DNA of 64,000 nucleotides from positions 1,253,714 through 1,317,713 of the forward strand of contig CM057166.1 in assembly GCA_029962745.1 (NCBI GenBank), read 5' to 3'. The notes beneath the pieces were generated by a model, which saw nothing but the letters and a program-made list of their open reading frames with translations, was not told the origin of the DNA and searched no databases. Origin of the DNA: Echinometra lucunter. Lineage: Eukaryota > Echinodermata > Echinoidea > Camarodonta > Echinometridae. Positions 21,622 to 33,654 of the stretch are shown piece by piece. The position numbers were made by a program, and so were the translations under genes. Every line of letters begins with the position of its first letter. Positions within the stretch are counted from its first letter, which is position 1.

Positions 21622-21763
21622 CTCAATGTTAAACTTAGAGATGAAGTCCAGGTCTATGTACATCTGTTGAAGTAAGAGCATCATCTCGGCATCCTCCCAC
21701 TGCCAGTTATCAAACGTGGGTTGCCTGAGGTACTCCCGGATATCGTCAGTCAGCTGCAAGTGC
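21622..21763 (-). CDS. PDE9A: PDE9A exon: start of catalytic domain (HLQLTDDIREYLRQPTFD)
   Basis: 142 bp. The first base completes a Ser codon begun in exon 25984-26123, followed by 47 codons ending ...FISKFNIE. LRQPTFDNWQWEDAEMMLLL aligns with human [20 protein letters not shown], the first helices of the PDE catalytic fold. The acceptor is TTAGCAG and the donor GTCAGC. Confidence 0.95.
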
Positions 21764-22905
21764 CTGCTAAAAGTTTAGAAAAAGAAAAAACAACTCTCCC
21801 CATCAGACGATTTATCTCTCACATGCAGTAAGGTGTTCAATTAAGTAAGGAAACCAGTGCTTCAGTTTTTTTTATCTTTTACCTAAATTTTATCCATCCG
21901 TATTTTGATACACTTATTCACTTTTCATTCACTTGTTCTATATTTTTTCTATCCCTCTCTCCCCCTAATTTACAGGACACTTTCTGAATGTTAATCTTCT
22001 GCCACCTTCTCTTGATCGTTCTCTTCCTCTCCTTTCTACACCCCTTGCCTATGGGAGCCAGGTGGCCCATGTGCCATGTCTATGGGAATTTGAGAATTAA
22101 GTATTCAACTGGTTAACATTTGTAAAGTCATCATGGATGTTTTAAAACAGATCACAAAACATCCTGCCATAAATGGATGCCTCAATATCAAAACAGTTGA
22201 TAAACTGCAGAGAAAATGACATATATAAGGAAGAAATGTTCTGCTGAGTGCCAAGCAGGCATTGACTCACAATGGGTGAATCAAGGTTACTCCCAGAAGG
22301 TTCTCAACTGACAACTGTTGATGCAATGCAGATCAAACTTCATGTAATGATAATTATCAAAATAAATTATTTTGACAGCAGTTTTGATGGGATTGACCTA
22401 CTCAATGACTTTGGTATAAAAAAACTAAAAGTTTATTAATGAACAACCAATTATAGAGCAAAATGTCTTTATATGCAAGTGAAGGTTTTGTCTCAATGAT
22501 ATCAAATATTTCTAACAAGTTTAAAAAAAATCTGCTTTAACTCAACATTGAGGGATATGAGTTTACAACCTTCAAGCTGTCAGCAGTCAACTGTTGAAAA
22601 ACTGTAGAATGAATTTACACATATCAGAACAATCGAAAGCTGAGAGCTACAAGGCAGTTAACTCAACAATGAATGTCTGGAGTTTACGTCCTTCTAGCAT
22701 TCAGTAGAAACTTTTGATGTGCTACAGAGTAATTATTATTAGCAAGCAATTTTGTCTGCTGACAGCCAAAAGGGTGTTTAACTCAATATTGTGCACAGAG
22801 ACATATCTGTGATATGCGCTATATAAATATGGTATATCTTAATTATCATTACTGATCAATTGCAATTCTTGCCCTTCTGACTCGAAACATCTTAATGTTG
22901 TTGTT

Positions 22906-23030
22906 GTTGTTGTAGTTGCTTTATTATTTATTTATCCATCTATTCATTCATTTATTTATCAATCTATTTATTTACTTATCCATTTATTTATTATTTATTT
23001 ATTCATTTCTTCATTTGTTTATTTGATCAT
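22906..23030. repeat. GTT and ATTT/ATCC-type simple repeats
   Basis: GTTGTTGTTGTTGTTG is followed by about 100 bp of imperfect TTTA/TTCA tetranucleotides. Confidence 0.8.
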
Positions 23031-24509
23031 AAAAACAAATACAAGATATGCATGCAGAGTAATAGATGAAAAATACAGAATTAGTAACACAGGAATGACA
23101 TTAGGGTCAGGGTGCACATAACAGAAAATCTTCCTGTTGCTCAAAGGCATTTGAATTGCACATGCCATGTATATATAATAGATATTGCACAATATACATA
23201 TACAATTATAAAAATAAGCATATGCTCAAGAAAAATGATACCATAGCATTGAAATTTTTCAAATGTCAATTCCATTAGATCCAGAATAAAACTGCTTCGC
23301 ATCAAAATTAATCAAAGAAATGATCTGTTTAATGATTAAGGTCTTGTTCAGAAAATAAATGAATAATAAGATCTACTATTCCACAAAAAAAAATGAAGAG
23401 ACAAAAAAAGAAATTCAAATCTAAAAGATTTGCATGTCACATTATAATTGCTAATATATACGTGCATCACAATTTTCAAAAATTGTCATGCAAGTATGTA
23501 TACAATTTACGTCATGTAGAAGAGCACTAACTCAATATTGATCAAATTGGATAAATGCCCTTCTGCTATTCAACTGAGGACATCCAATCAAATACTATCC
23601 AACTACATGCAGACAAATCAATGACAGAGGATGTAACTAAACTAGAGTGATCTCTATAATACAGGAAGAGCCATTTGTTAGTAAACTAAGCATTATTTGG
23701 CACACGTGAAACTGTCTCTCATCATCGTGACAACTCGTTCGCAATTCTCCCAGAAGTGGAGCACTTGGACGTGCCTTGGAATATTGCAACCTTGAATGAT
23801 AAAAGCTGTCTGTTACCTCCTCGTACATTGACTTTCACTCTGCCCTGATTGGAAATGTGTATCCATGACTGACTCCATTACCCATAATACCCTTTCAAGC
23901 GAGGAGATTTGACAATTCAGCGTTGTATCCTGCTTCCGGCCTTCTATCAATTCAACAGATTTCTCTGTTTTCTTCTTTCTTTTGACTAGATGCTTCTGGC
24001 ATTTCAACCAATATTGCTTCCTTCTCATGAATTTGTTTGAGATCAGTGATGGAAAAGGTTCTATTCAGAGTTTGGCATTGTGGTGATGAAGGAGGAAATG
24101 ACATTGTTATGTTAGTATGTCAATTAGGAAGTGACTTTAGAGAAAAAAACATTCAAACTTTTAAGAAATCCATGTAAACTTAATCTAAGTAGCTAATTTT
24201 ATTGTCTATTAAAATATGTAAACAATACATTCACCTTGACCTGATTGTATAGTTTGAACAATAAACATAATCTAAAGCTTCAGAACAGTAAGATTTTGAA
24301 AATAGTTCATTTCTTAAAAAATGTTTGTACAAAACATTATTGAGTAAAAAGCCTATGATAATGGGAGGGGGGGGGTTTAAAAAGTTTGAATGGGTACATG
24401 GCATGTTGAAGTAGATTCAGAGATTGATTTGCAGGGAATATATAATACAGTACTAACAACTATAAGAAGAATACAAATAAAGATGTAATTTATATAAAAT
24501 CAATGCTAC

Positions 24510-24511
<2 letters not shown>

Positions 24512-24542
<31 letters not shown>
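24512..24542. repeat. (GA)n dinucleotide array
   Basis: Perfect GA repeat of about 15 units. Confidence 0.95.
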
Positions 24543-24546
<4 letters not shown>

Positions 24547-24639
24547 GGTAATTCATAAAGGGTACAATCCAGAATGGGATGAGTTCCAGAAAAGATACAA
24601 GGAATGAGTCATGGATGGGGAAGGGGGAGGGGGGGAGTA

Positions 24640-25131
24640 GTTTATGGGGTAGCGATAGATTCTAGGTTATGGGGTAAAAAATCAATGTTATGGGGCAAAA
24701 CATACATGTACACACATATATGCAGTACAATGGAATGTTATGTGAGTGATTCTATGGGGTAACAAATGCAGAGCTTTAAGATATTTTGTGCATTGCTATG
24801 GGCTAAGAAATGCAGACCTATCGGGTACTTGTTGCGTTGCTTGGTGCTGCGCTGCAGGGTATTAGGAGCAGTGCTATGGGGGTAATAGATCCAGTGCTAT
24901 GGGATACTTGGTGTGGTGGTATGGGGGTAACAGATGCGGTGCTATGAGTTAATGGATGCAGTGCTATGGTAAAAGAACTGTAGTGTGATGAAATATGTAT
25001 TATGCTATTGCTTACTAGATATGGGATGATAGATTTGGTGAATTTGAGTAATTAATAATGTAATAATAATAACAATAATAATAATAACAATAATAATAAT
25101 AATAATAACAATAATAATAATAACAATAATG

Positions 25132-25171
<40 letters not shown>

Positions 25172-25408
25172 TAATAATAACAATAATAATAATAACAATA
25201 ATGATAATAACAATAATAACAATAATAATAATAACAATAATAATAATAATAACAATAATAATAATAATAACAATAATAATAATAATAATAATTAATAATG
25301 ATAATAATAATAATAATAACAATAATAATAACAAAAATAATAATAACAATAATAATAATAATGATAATAATAATTAATAATAATAATAACAATAATAATA
25401 ATAACAAT

Positions 25409-25449
<41 letters not shown>

Positions 25450-25985
25450 TAATTATAATAATAATAATAATAATAATAATGATAATAATAATAATAATAA
25501 AAATGATAATAATAATAAATTACAATAATAATAATGATAATAATAATAATAACTGGATTTATATAGCGCCTTTTCCAGAGGATACATGGCGCTATTACTA
25601 TATAATGAAAGAAATGTGGAGCATGGTAGTTCTAGAAGCGGTGCTAAAAAATGCAGTGCAACAGGGTAATAGATATGGTACCATAGGGTAATAAATGGGT
25701 TTCTATGGTGTACAACATGTAGATGAGGTGCGTTGGAGGTAATAGGTGTAGGGCTGTGAGGCAACAGGTGAAGGGCTGTGGGGCAATAGATGTCATGCTA
25801 TAGGATACTTAATGCATTATTATGGCACAAGAAATGTGGTGTTTAAGGTAATATAAATATGGTGCTAGTGTGTAATAGATGCAGTGCTCAGGTAAAGAGG
25901 TGTGGTACTATGATGTATGAGGTACTAGAAAAGATTCTAATGAACAAGAAGTGCGGTGCTATGGTACAAGAAATGCCACTCACGA
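24640..25985. repeat. Diverged satellite built on GGTGCTATGGGGTAATAGATG, split by a TAA array
   Basis: Imperfect units of roughly 25-40 bp recur: TGCTATGGGG, GTAA(T/C)AGATGCAG and CTATGGGATACTT. They lie at about 24640-25000 and again at 25620-25985, either side of the (TAA)n microsatellite. The last unit runs into the donor of the PDE9A exon at 25984. Copy spacing is irregular and divergence high. Confidence 0.6.
25053..25552. repeat. ~500-bp (TAA)n/(TAACAA)n trinucleotide array on a LINE tail
   Basis: TAATAA triplets with frequent AACAAT and ATGATA variants. It ends at TAACTGGATTTATATAGCGCCTTTTCC (about 25550-25576). On the minus strand that is GGCGCTATATAAATCCAGTTATT, a LINE/SINE 3' end, so the array probably grew from a retroelement tail. 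The Ile/Asn/Leu-rich frames across it are artefacts. Confidence 0.9.
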
Positions 25986-26123
25986 GATTTTGCTGAATTT
26001 CTCCCAGACTCTTCTCTGCTCTTCCTGCGTCTTCCTGAGTTTTTGTTTATAGAAAGGCAAATGGTTTGTAGAGCTGGCAACAAACTCCTTCGTCAGACCT
26101 AACCAGCTCAGATGTTCAACACT
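25984..26123 (-). CDS. PDE9A: PDE9A exon: coiled-coil linker before the catalytic domain
   Basis: 140 bp, 46 codons plus two bases (TC) that join G of the next exon to give Ser. It reads SVEHLSWLGLTKEFVASSTN..., then YKQKLRKTQEEQRRVWEKFS. The charged helical pattern and exact phase fit (phase 0 in, phase 2 out) support it. The sequence is less conserved than the catalytic part, as expected for the PDE9 linker. Confidence 0.88.
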
Positions 26124-27390
26124 CTGTCAAAAATTAAATCAAAGTCAATACAGCAACTGAATGAAGTGCAATAATTATTTCCATTCACGACAAACAAAGC
26201 ATGAAAGCAGAATATAGCATCATTAACAGTTTGCACATTATGCAGCTTAGGAAAATGTAGTGGAACACAGAGGTCACATGTTTTGATGATGTCATCAATT
26301 TAAATGGATATTTCAATGTATCTCAATGTTAGATTATTCATGATAATCATTTGGAGCCTAAGATACTAATGTTGGATTTTTCTATTTATTCAACATTTGC
26401 AACTTTTTAAATTCTTTGTATATCCTGTGGAAACCCTAGTTAACTGATCCAAAGTTTCAATGATTTTGAAACATTGAACCGGTATAGGTTGGGACCAATG
26501 CTAGATTCATGTACAGCTTGCCACAATAGAAAGTGCAACCATAATGAAAACTTACACAAATGAAAACAACAGCAAAAAATTGAAACAAATTTCAAAAACA
26601 ATATCCATGGTAAGGGGAAAATCCCTGTACAAACAAGATCTCTCACAACACAGCAGCAATATCATCAAAACAGAAAAATATAGAAATAAATGTCAACAAT
26701 TAATTTACATTATCTAAAAAAGTGCAATGATAGTAAATCTAATAGAGAGAAGAAAAAAACAACAACACGAAAATAGAAAGTTATCAAAAATATGACTTCT
26801 ACAAACTCTTTGTTCAAGATGGTCCCTGCACCAAAGAACAATGCACCAGACAAAAATATGTTTCCTTCAAAACAGAAAGAAAATTCAATATGAAAGTGAT
26901 GAAAATCTCAACAGGGAGGTGACTCTTCAACGAAATATTTCACAAACCATTGCATCTTCAACTGGGGTGAACTCTGTCCTTACAAAGCTGTAAATTAAAT
27001 AAAAAATTAATTGGTTCATGCCCATTCACCAAATTTTAACAGGAATGAATGAAACTTAATTCAACAGACCTTTAATTTTAGACATAAAAGAGAATAGGAA
27101 ACACAAATGATAATATCTATTTTTTTCCTCAATTAGTTGAGCATAATAATGAGGCCTTACTCTTCAGTATGAAACCACTTGTACATGAAAAAAAAAAAAT
27201 TTGTTCACATGCGATTAGTGCAGCAATCTTTACATATATCTTTCTACACTAAAGCTCTTTTAAAGCATTTTAGAACTAAATTGCCTTCTGACTGTTATAA
27301 TTCTCTGCCCCTCCCTGAGTATTTTTCTTGTCTGTGGCTATACCTGCACATATATGATTCATGAAGGATAGTAAATACATCAACTTTGTA

Positions 27391-27960
27391 CAGGTGTCAA
27401 GTGGTTTAACCCTTTCGTGACTAAGGGTCCACATTATGTGGTTTGGTCTAATAACTTTTGATGCAGAGCCCTAAATATTATACCAAATACATGAGCAGAA
27501 AAAGCAAAAAAATCTACACATATTGTGCCCATTTTCATTGCATCAATATTTGTTGTTTGATGCTGAAATTTTTTTAAAGGAAAATAAGCATTAAAATCCT
27601 TAAATTGGCAATGCAATGAAAATGTTAAAATTACCGTTTCTCCCTGCAAACTGGCAACTTTATGACTTCTCATCATACATTCTGTCAATTTATATTTATT
27701 TCAGATACATGATGTTTTATAAGAAAAATGTAGCAATAAAAAAAAATGTTGGTGTTGCCAATTTGAAGAATAAAAGCTGATCAAATTAGGCTTTAAATAA
27801 TTCCTGTCACGAATGGGTTAAGGCACTTGACTGGAAACATGAAAATTGTGGGTTCAATCAACGGATCGGCACTTATGTCCTTGAGCAAGGCAGTTTACCT
27901 AAAGTGCTCTTTTATAGTACATTAAATAAATCATCGTGCTATAGGCATATTAATACTAAC
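27391..27960 (+). mobile_element. tRNA-derived SINE interrupted by a TTAA MITE
   Basis: 27391-27409 reads ...GTCAAGTGGTTTAA and 27818 onward reads TTAAGGCACTTGACTGG...GTGGGTTCAATC. Removing the MITE with one TTAA restores an A-box-like AAGTGGTTTAAGGC in front of a B-box-like GGGTTCAATC. The body GGCACTTATGTCCTTGAGCA follows, common in marine tRNA SINEs. The MITE is therefore younger than the SINE. Confidence 0.7.
27410..27817. mobile_element. piggyBac-like MITE (TTAA CCC...GGG TTAA), copy 1
   Basis: 408 bp with ends CCCTTTCGTGAC and GTCACGAATGGG, between TTAA 27406-27409 and TTAA 27818-27821. CCC/GGG termini next to TTAA match piggyBac-type elements. Copies at 50039-50443 and 55232-55639 are very similar. 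A frame of about 70-90 residues open on the minus strand in several copies reflects their youth, not a gene. Confidence 0.8.
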
Positions 27961-28379
27961 ATGTGCACGTGTGTTTCCTTTAAAAAAAAAAAAAGAACCT
28001 TGATTGTCTCTTATTCCATAGTGCTTCTGCATCCAATTTACCTTTCATTCGCTGGGTAAGATGAAAACTACACAATAAATCATTCCACAATTATATACAC
28101 CCCTAGCAGACACTGATGAAGATAAATAGGACCCAGGGAATTACTTCATTTCGTTAACCGATCGCTCCGCAGTCACTTTGTGAAAATTTCTCAGTGACTA
28201 AACGCCACACAAGCCATCAATAATGCAATCTTTAAATGAGTGATGCAAAATTCATATGCTCCAGAACCTTCCAAATACAAACAGACAATATAAATCAAAA
28301 TGCATATACAATATCTTGGAATTTATTTTGTAAATAGGTTTTGCAATAGAGAGGGTGAGAATGGGAGAAAAGAGAGAGT

Positions 28380-28445
28380 AGAGAGGGAGGGAGAGAGAGA
28401 GAGAGAGCATGAGAGAGCATGAGAGAGAGGGAGAGAGAGAGAGGA
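28380..28445. repeat. (GA)n-rich simple repeat
   Basis: GAGAGA runs with GCAT interruptions. Confidence 0.85.
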
Positions 28446-29095
28446 AGATACAGATAATGTCAAGTCTTCATGGTATTTTTTAATCCTTTATTTCATTTTG
28501 ATTTGAGAAATGAAATTGGCATCAAGTGATGAATCCTGATGACATCGTTCAGTCACCCCTAAGGGGTAGGGAGAAAGTAAGAAATGCCAGGTTAGGTAGA
28601 GGAGCATCAGCATCAGCATCAGAAGCTCTATTTAAAATGCATGAGATGAGTGTATAACTCTGCAAGGAAAAGGCTTGTCCAAAGGACCGACAAATTATTT
28701 TCATTCCTCAAGTTGGCAACATTAATATCCTTTTGATAGTCTTACCTTAAAAATTATAGACGATAAATCAAATTTTCTGTGAGTATAATCATTTACTAAA
28801 GTAACTAAATGCCCTCTTGTAATTTTGACTTTTTGCTAATTTAAAGATTACAGTTACTTCTTTCTCCCTCTCTCTCTCTCTCTTTCTCTCTCTCTAAATA
28901 GAATAACTTAAAAAAGGATATGCCTCATAATGTGATTCCCACTATTCCATGTGAAATTTTCATGTAGAAAAAAGCCACTGAAATTTAAAAAAAAAAAAAG
29001 AAATGCTTTTTCATTCACTATAGGCTTCTCTCAAAGTTTAGGGGACTAGGTCCCCTCAGTCCTTTTAATCCTTTTCCAAAGGTACTATTACTTAC

Positions 29096-29198
29096 CTCAA
29101 GCTTGTCCCTGAATTCTTCTACTTTATTGCGGAGTTCATAGACAACTGTTGGGATCTCTCCCCCATCGATAAGCACCTTCTTCTCTAACAGTTCCAAC
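29096..29198 (-). CDS. PDE9A: PDE9A linker exon (LELLEKKVLIDGGEIPTVV)
   Basis: 103 bp. The first base completes an Arg codon (AG|G), then 34 codons end ...EEFRDKLE at a GTAAGT donor. It aligns loosely with human HLAVLEKRVELEGLKVVEIE. The heptad-like Leu/Val spacing suggests a coiled coil, consistent with dimerising linkers in PDE9. Confidence 0.9.
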
Positions 29199-32100
29199 CT
29201 GAACAAAGCAAGAAATAAAAAAATGAACATAATCAAAAATTCATAGTTCCTTTTAAACTCATTCATGACAGAGTTCCACATTTTGAGATTTGGCCCAATA
29301 ACTTTAGATGCAAAACCCTAAAAATCATACCAAATACAATGGGCAGAAAGAGAAAAAAAATCTAGACAATACTGTTACCATTTTCAATATTTGGTGTTTG
29401 ATGCTGAACATTTTGGAGAATACAAGCATTAAAATATTTATATTGGTAACAATATGAAAAAGTTCAAGATCAGTTTTCTGTGCAAATTGGCAACTTTAAC
29501 TTCTCAACATACTCTCAGTCAATTTATGGTTATTTCAGATACACAATAATTTTAAAGAAAAATGTAGCAATGAAAAGAAGTTGCCAATTGGAAGCAAAAA
29601 AGCTGATCAAGTAAGACATCAAATAATTCCAGTCATGAATTGGTTACTCAAATGTAAATTTAAATGTTTCATTAACTACATTCAAGTCAACAAAGAGAGA
29701 TTACTGAATAAAGCATGATTTATCAGTAATATGAATAAATAAATTCCATTGTGAGCTTTTTGGGGAGTCTTTATTCTGTATAACATAAATTTGTATACAT
29801 TTGCATATGACTAAAATGTGCTGCTTTAACTACAGAGCTCTATGGTACATAAGCAATACAAAGACGTTTTCAAATAAAAAGATGTTCAAAATGGAGGACT
29901 TTCATAAAATACAAATACATTCTTAGGTGACAATCACTGTTTACTAATACAGCATTTACAACTATACAGTACACCCAATACATATCTCACAATCTAACTT
30001 GAAATTGTATTTTCACAATAAACCATGGTGTAATCTCCAGGCTTTATCAATCCATCAGAAAAAGTCAACCTGCCAAAATGTCATGGCCGATCGCCAAGGA
30101 AGATTTTCTTTAATAACCACAATCGTCACCATCTCAAATAAGACACACCCAGCTCAAAAAAGACCTCTAATCCTATTTATCTCATTTCATGGAGCGTGGA
30201 CAGTTATTAAATAGGAATGGCGGCAGCATGATTGCAATAAACAATGTGGTCAAACAGGCTATGCATACTAAAGGCTTGCATGGCCTCTCCAGTATAGTAG
30301 CCTACAAAATACTACACATAATATCACTGGCATTTTAATTTTCTTTATTGAGGGACAAAACAGAAAGTACTACAAATATTGAATCTTGTTCATTTTAGTT
30401 GTAATTCAATCTACTTAGTTTTTAAGAATATTTAGCAAGAGAAAAAAATTAGTGTTACAACTTTTCACATTTTTGTGCTTTCACTTCTCAGCTCATCATA
30501 TTTTTGACCGCTTATTCTACAGACTGTTTTGAACAAAATTCATACCAATAAATCAACACAATTATACTTCAATAGACAATTTCAATTTATCTGCAAAGTA
30601 AAATACACTTTTTTTGAATGGATGAATTTTTTTTTCTTCCTCAGACAAAATCAAACTTAATGCACTTCTCCTTCAATAAATCATTATCAAGATGAATTAT
30701 AGGTGCCCTTCACAGAATATTTTCTTATTTCTACAAGAAGGAATCTATAATTTTCTGGATACAGATTCTGCATCTAAATCCCAGCCATGCAATAACCTTT
30801 GGTTATTTGCCCGTGACAAATTTAAATAGATCTTGAGTGACATTTCTACATGTCCCTTGCCATCCTTCTTAAACAGCCGCTCGTGATATTCAGGATTTCG
30901 TTGACTAAATGAAACGTTCGGGCGTCAGCTCAAGTCCCACGTGTATGTTCTTGCGTATGTGACTGTCATGATGATATGTTTTTACAAGCTTTGAAAGGCA
31001 TACAAACAACTGATTCAAGTAACATGAGATGGCAAAGTGCAAGATGTATAGGGTTACACTTCATCATGCGTGACCAGAACATGAAATGAATTCCATCATT
31101 TTTAATCTTAACAACATTTGGATACGTCGAAGTAGCAGAAGATTTGAAGAGCAATCCTTTACAAGAAAACTTTCCATTATAAAATTCTTCCTTACAGATA
31201 TAAAATCAATTAGAAAGCTCACATATCATTTTAACTTTCCCCAGAACTCAATCTCCTCTTTAAGGTCCATGGTTTGAATGCAAATACTTGATATCATAAT
31301 TATAAAAAGCTAAAAAGCACACTTCATCTATTCTAAACTGTACAAACGCATACTCTATTCCTCCATGTAAATTTTTTAGCAAAGTTGGCACTATAAACAC
31401 AGGATCTGACTTGTGCTAAAAAAAATCTATAAGGTTTGAAAAGACATTTTTAGTTAGATTACAATACCTATCAGACTAAAATTAATACTTTGCTAGGAGA
31501 ACAGTATTCAAAAAAGATAACATAGATTAAATGAAAATTGACAACATGACATAAATAGCCAACAACAACTTTGAGTCTTTTGTTAAAAGTAAGAAGAGGC
31601 AGGAGTACCCTAGGACACATATGATGGTGAATAAAAGATAAACTCCCCAGGGAGAATTCAGAATGGATGGAGTACCGAAAGATGATACAACAAACTGTGT
31701 CGGGTAAATGTTAGCCAACGGAACACTGGAATGCTCTTCAAACAGGACAGCAACAAAATATTTCCATCGCGACGTCCTGTTTGCCGATTCTCTTAACCAA
31801 GAATGTAATGCTTGTATTGTGTAACATCCTTCCTTTTCAGTTGTAACCATGGGCTTTGTTTGCTGCTGGTTGATGTACCCAGCAAACTCAATTTGTTAGT
31901 GTATCAACTCCTGAAAATTATTGCAAACCGTTTCTGAAAATTGGCTCCTTGGCAATATCAAATAAACCCCAGTTATGACCTGGTCATGAAACAGGTAGCT
32001 GCATTTTCCATATGAGTCTGAACAATCAACTAGTTCCCTCTCAGTCTAGATCCACCATTTTATATACTAAATACTTTATAAGCCAATATTTTTGCAAATC

Positions 32101-32865
32101 ACAGCCCTTTTGTTTTGTTTTCTTTTCTTCCCATTAACTATTGTTATGCTTGCTCCTTTTATTCACATTTCTTTGGAGTCTGTGAACTTGCCCTGGGTGC
32201 AGAATGCTTCTGAATATGCATGACATTATGCAAATAGCAAAGCCATTCATACAAAAGATCTGTGGGTACCTGTGGACCATCTTTTACTGATTGGCCCCAA
32301 AACACGCTAAATTTAGGAGGGGGTATATCAGCACTCCATGGCCTGTGTAAGGTTAGGCCCAAATATTCTAATTTAGTCATGATAAGCACCTCTAAACCCC
32401 AAAACCAACCTTTAAGGTTGTGTCGGGAGTGTGGCATGCAGGGCCAGTGTACAGTTGGGGGGGGGGAGGAAATTAAGTAATGTAAAATGTAAAACTAAAT
32501 GGAAAAATGGAATGGATGGATGAATGGGTGAATGGATGTAAATGCCTTTTCCGCTGGCATGAATCCTGGTAATTTGCTACGCAACAGGCATTTTTGACTC
32601 AAAAACAGTAATTAAACATTATTTTTCAATACTTTTGTAATGCAGTCATTGGAAATAATTTTCAAACAAACATGAATGCACAATTGTACAATTATAAAAG
32701 TAATACAGTGGGTGGAGGCATAAAACTACTCATGAGAAAAACTACTTGTAGTCTTTATAGACAGGGGATCTTTATACATAAGTGGTTGCTAAAGCAGGTT
32801 TGACTGTATAATAAACTTTAAATGCAACATACTACAATGTAATTCTTCTGTTATTCTGAACTTAC
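29199..32865 (-). other. PDE9A: PDE9A intron (3,667 bp)
   Basis: Donor GTAAGT (32865-32860) and acceptor TTCAG (29200-29199 AG). It contains a diverged TTAA MITE (29257-29643) just inside the acceptor end. The remainder is A+T-rich. A minus-strand ORF at 31527-31850 lacks homology and splice support. Confidence 0.8.
29257..29643. mobile_element. piggyBac-like MITE, diverged copy
   Basis: Starts ACTCATTCATGACAGAGTTCCAC after TTAA (29253-29256) and ends CAGTCATGAATTGG with a mutated TTAC flank. The interior matches copy 1 with many substitutions. Confidence 0.65.
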
Positions 32866-32914
32866 CTTGATTCCATTTTCTGTATATCGAAGCCCAGCTT
32901 CTCTGCTACACTTC
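32866..32914 (-). CDS. PDE9A: PDE9A small linker exon (SVAEKLGFDIQKMES)
   Basis: 49 bp, entered in phase 1 (GA completes GGA) and left in phase 2 (AG completes AGG). It reads SVAEKLGFDIQKMES. The acceptor is AATAG and the donor GTAAGT. Exact phase agreement with both neighbours is the main evidence. Confidence 0.88.
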
Positions 32915-33468
32915 CTATTAACAAGAATAAACAAATGCATATCGAATCAACATTCCAGATACAGAAAGGCTCAGTAAAAACTCACAGTTTAACCTCTTGA
33001 CTACTCAATTCTTTCATTCTTCAAGGTTTTATATCTGGAATCACTCCCTGTTTGTTTCAAATAGTAGTCTAATAGTAAAATTTCAGTTGAAATTTCAACA
33101 TGGTGTCACTGGAAACATTATTAGACTCCCTCAAAACCTTTGCTGCCTTAGATAGATTTACCATTCATACAATAACAATTAACCATCATGCAAATATGTA
33201 AGGATACAATAGTCAGTATACCATAGAGAAAGAACTTTGTTTAATACATGAGACAATTTATTACCTTTATAATTCTCTATTCAAAGATAGCTTATGTATC
33301 TAATTACAATTATTCATATACCTTAATGAATAGAAAAATTACCAACATTTCAATGGTTGCACTTAAGAAATACTAAGACATACAGTGTGCTACATGATCT
33401 TGAGTAGATATGAACATATGACAGAACATTGATTGTACACATATAGACAGCAGCAGCTGTACCAGTAG

Positions 33469-33513
<45 letters not shown>

Positions 33514-33618
33514 AAGTAGTAGCAGTAGCAGCAGCAGTAGTAGTAGTAGTAGCAGTAGCAGCAGCAGCAGTTTAACAGTAGCAGTAGCAGCAGCAGAGTA
33601 GTAGTAGTAGTAGCAGTA

Positions 33619-33654
<36 letters not shown>

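Larger units (their letters stand above)
21764..25983 (-). other. PDE9A: PDE9A intron (4,220 bp)
   Basis: Donor GTGAG (25983-25979) and acceptor CAG (21766-21764). Contents are a LINE-like tail at about 22800-22845 (ATATGCGCTATATAAATATGG), ATTT-type tetranucleotide repeats at 22915-23030, a (GA)n array at 24512-24542, a diverged satellite at about 24640-25985, and a trinucleotide array at 25053-25552. Two short minus-strand ORFs at 23637-24028 sit in slightly G+C-richer DNA but have no homology I recognise. Confidence 0.75.
26124..29095 (-). other. PDE9A: PDE9A intron (2,972 bp)
   Basis: Donor GTAAG (29095-29091) and acceptor GACAG (26126-26124 CAG). It holds a TTAA MITE nested in a SINE at 27391-27960, (GA)n-rich DNA at 28360-28445 and (CT)n at 28863-28896. 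No other gene was seen. Confidence 0.8.

Noticed and set aside
23637..24028. Two minus-strand ORFs as an alternative first exon of a short PDE9A
   Set aside because: No donor in the needed phase was found, and the peptides show no PDE9 resemblance.
25005..25764. Ile-, Asn- and Leu-rich ORFs
   Set aside because: They come from the TAA/TAACAA microsatellite.
31527..31850. 107-aa minus-strand ORF with hydrophobic C-terminus
   Set aside because: A single ORF in A+T-rich intron DNA. The hydrophobic stretch is what T-rich sequence gives by chance.
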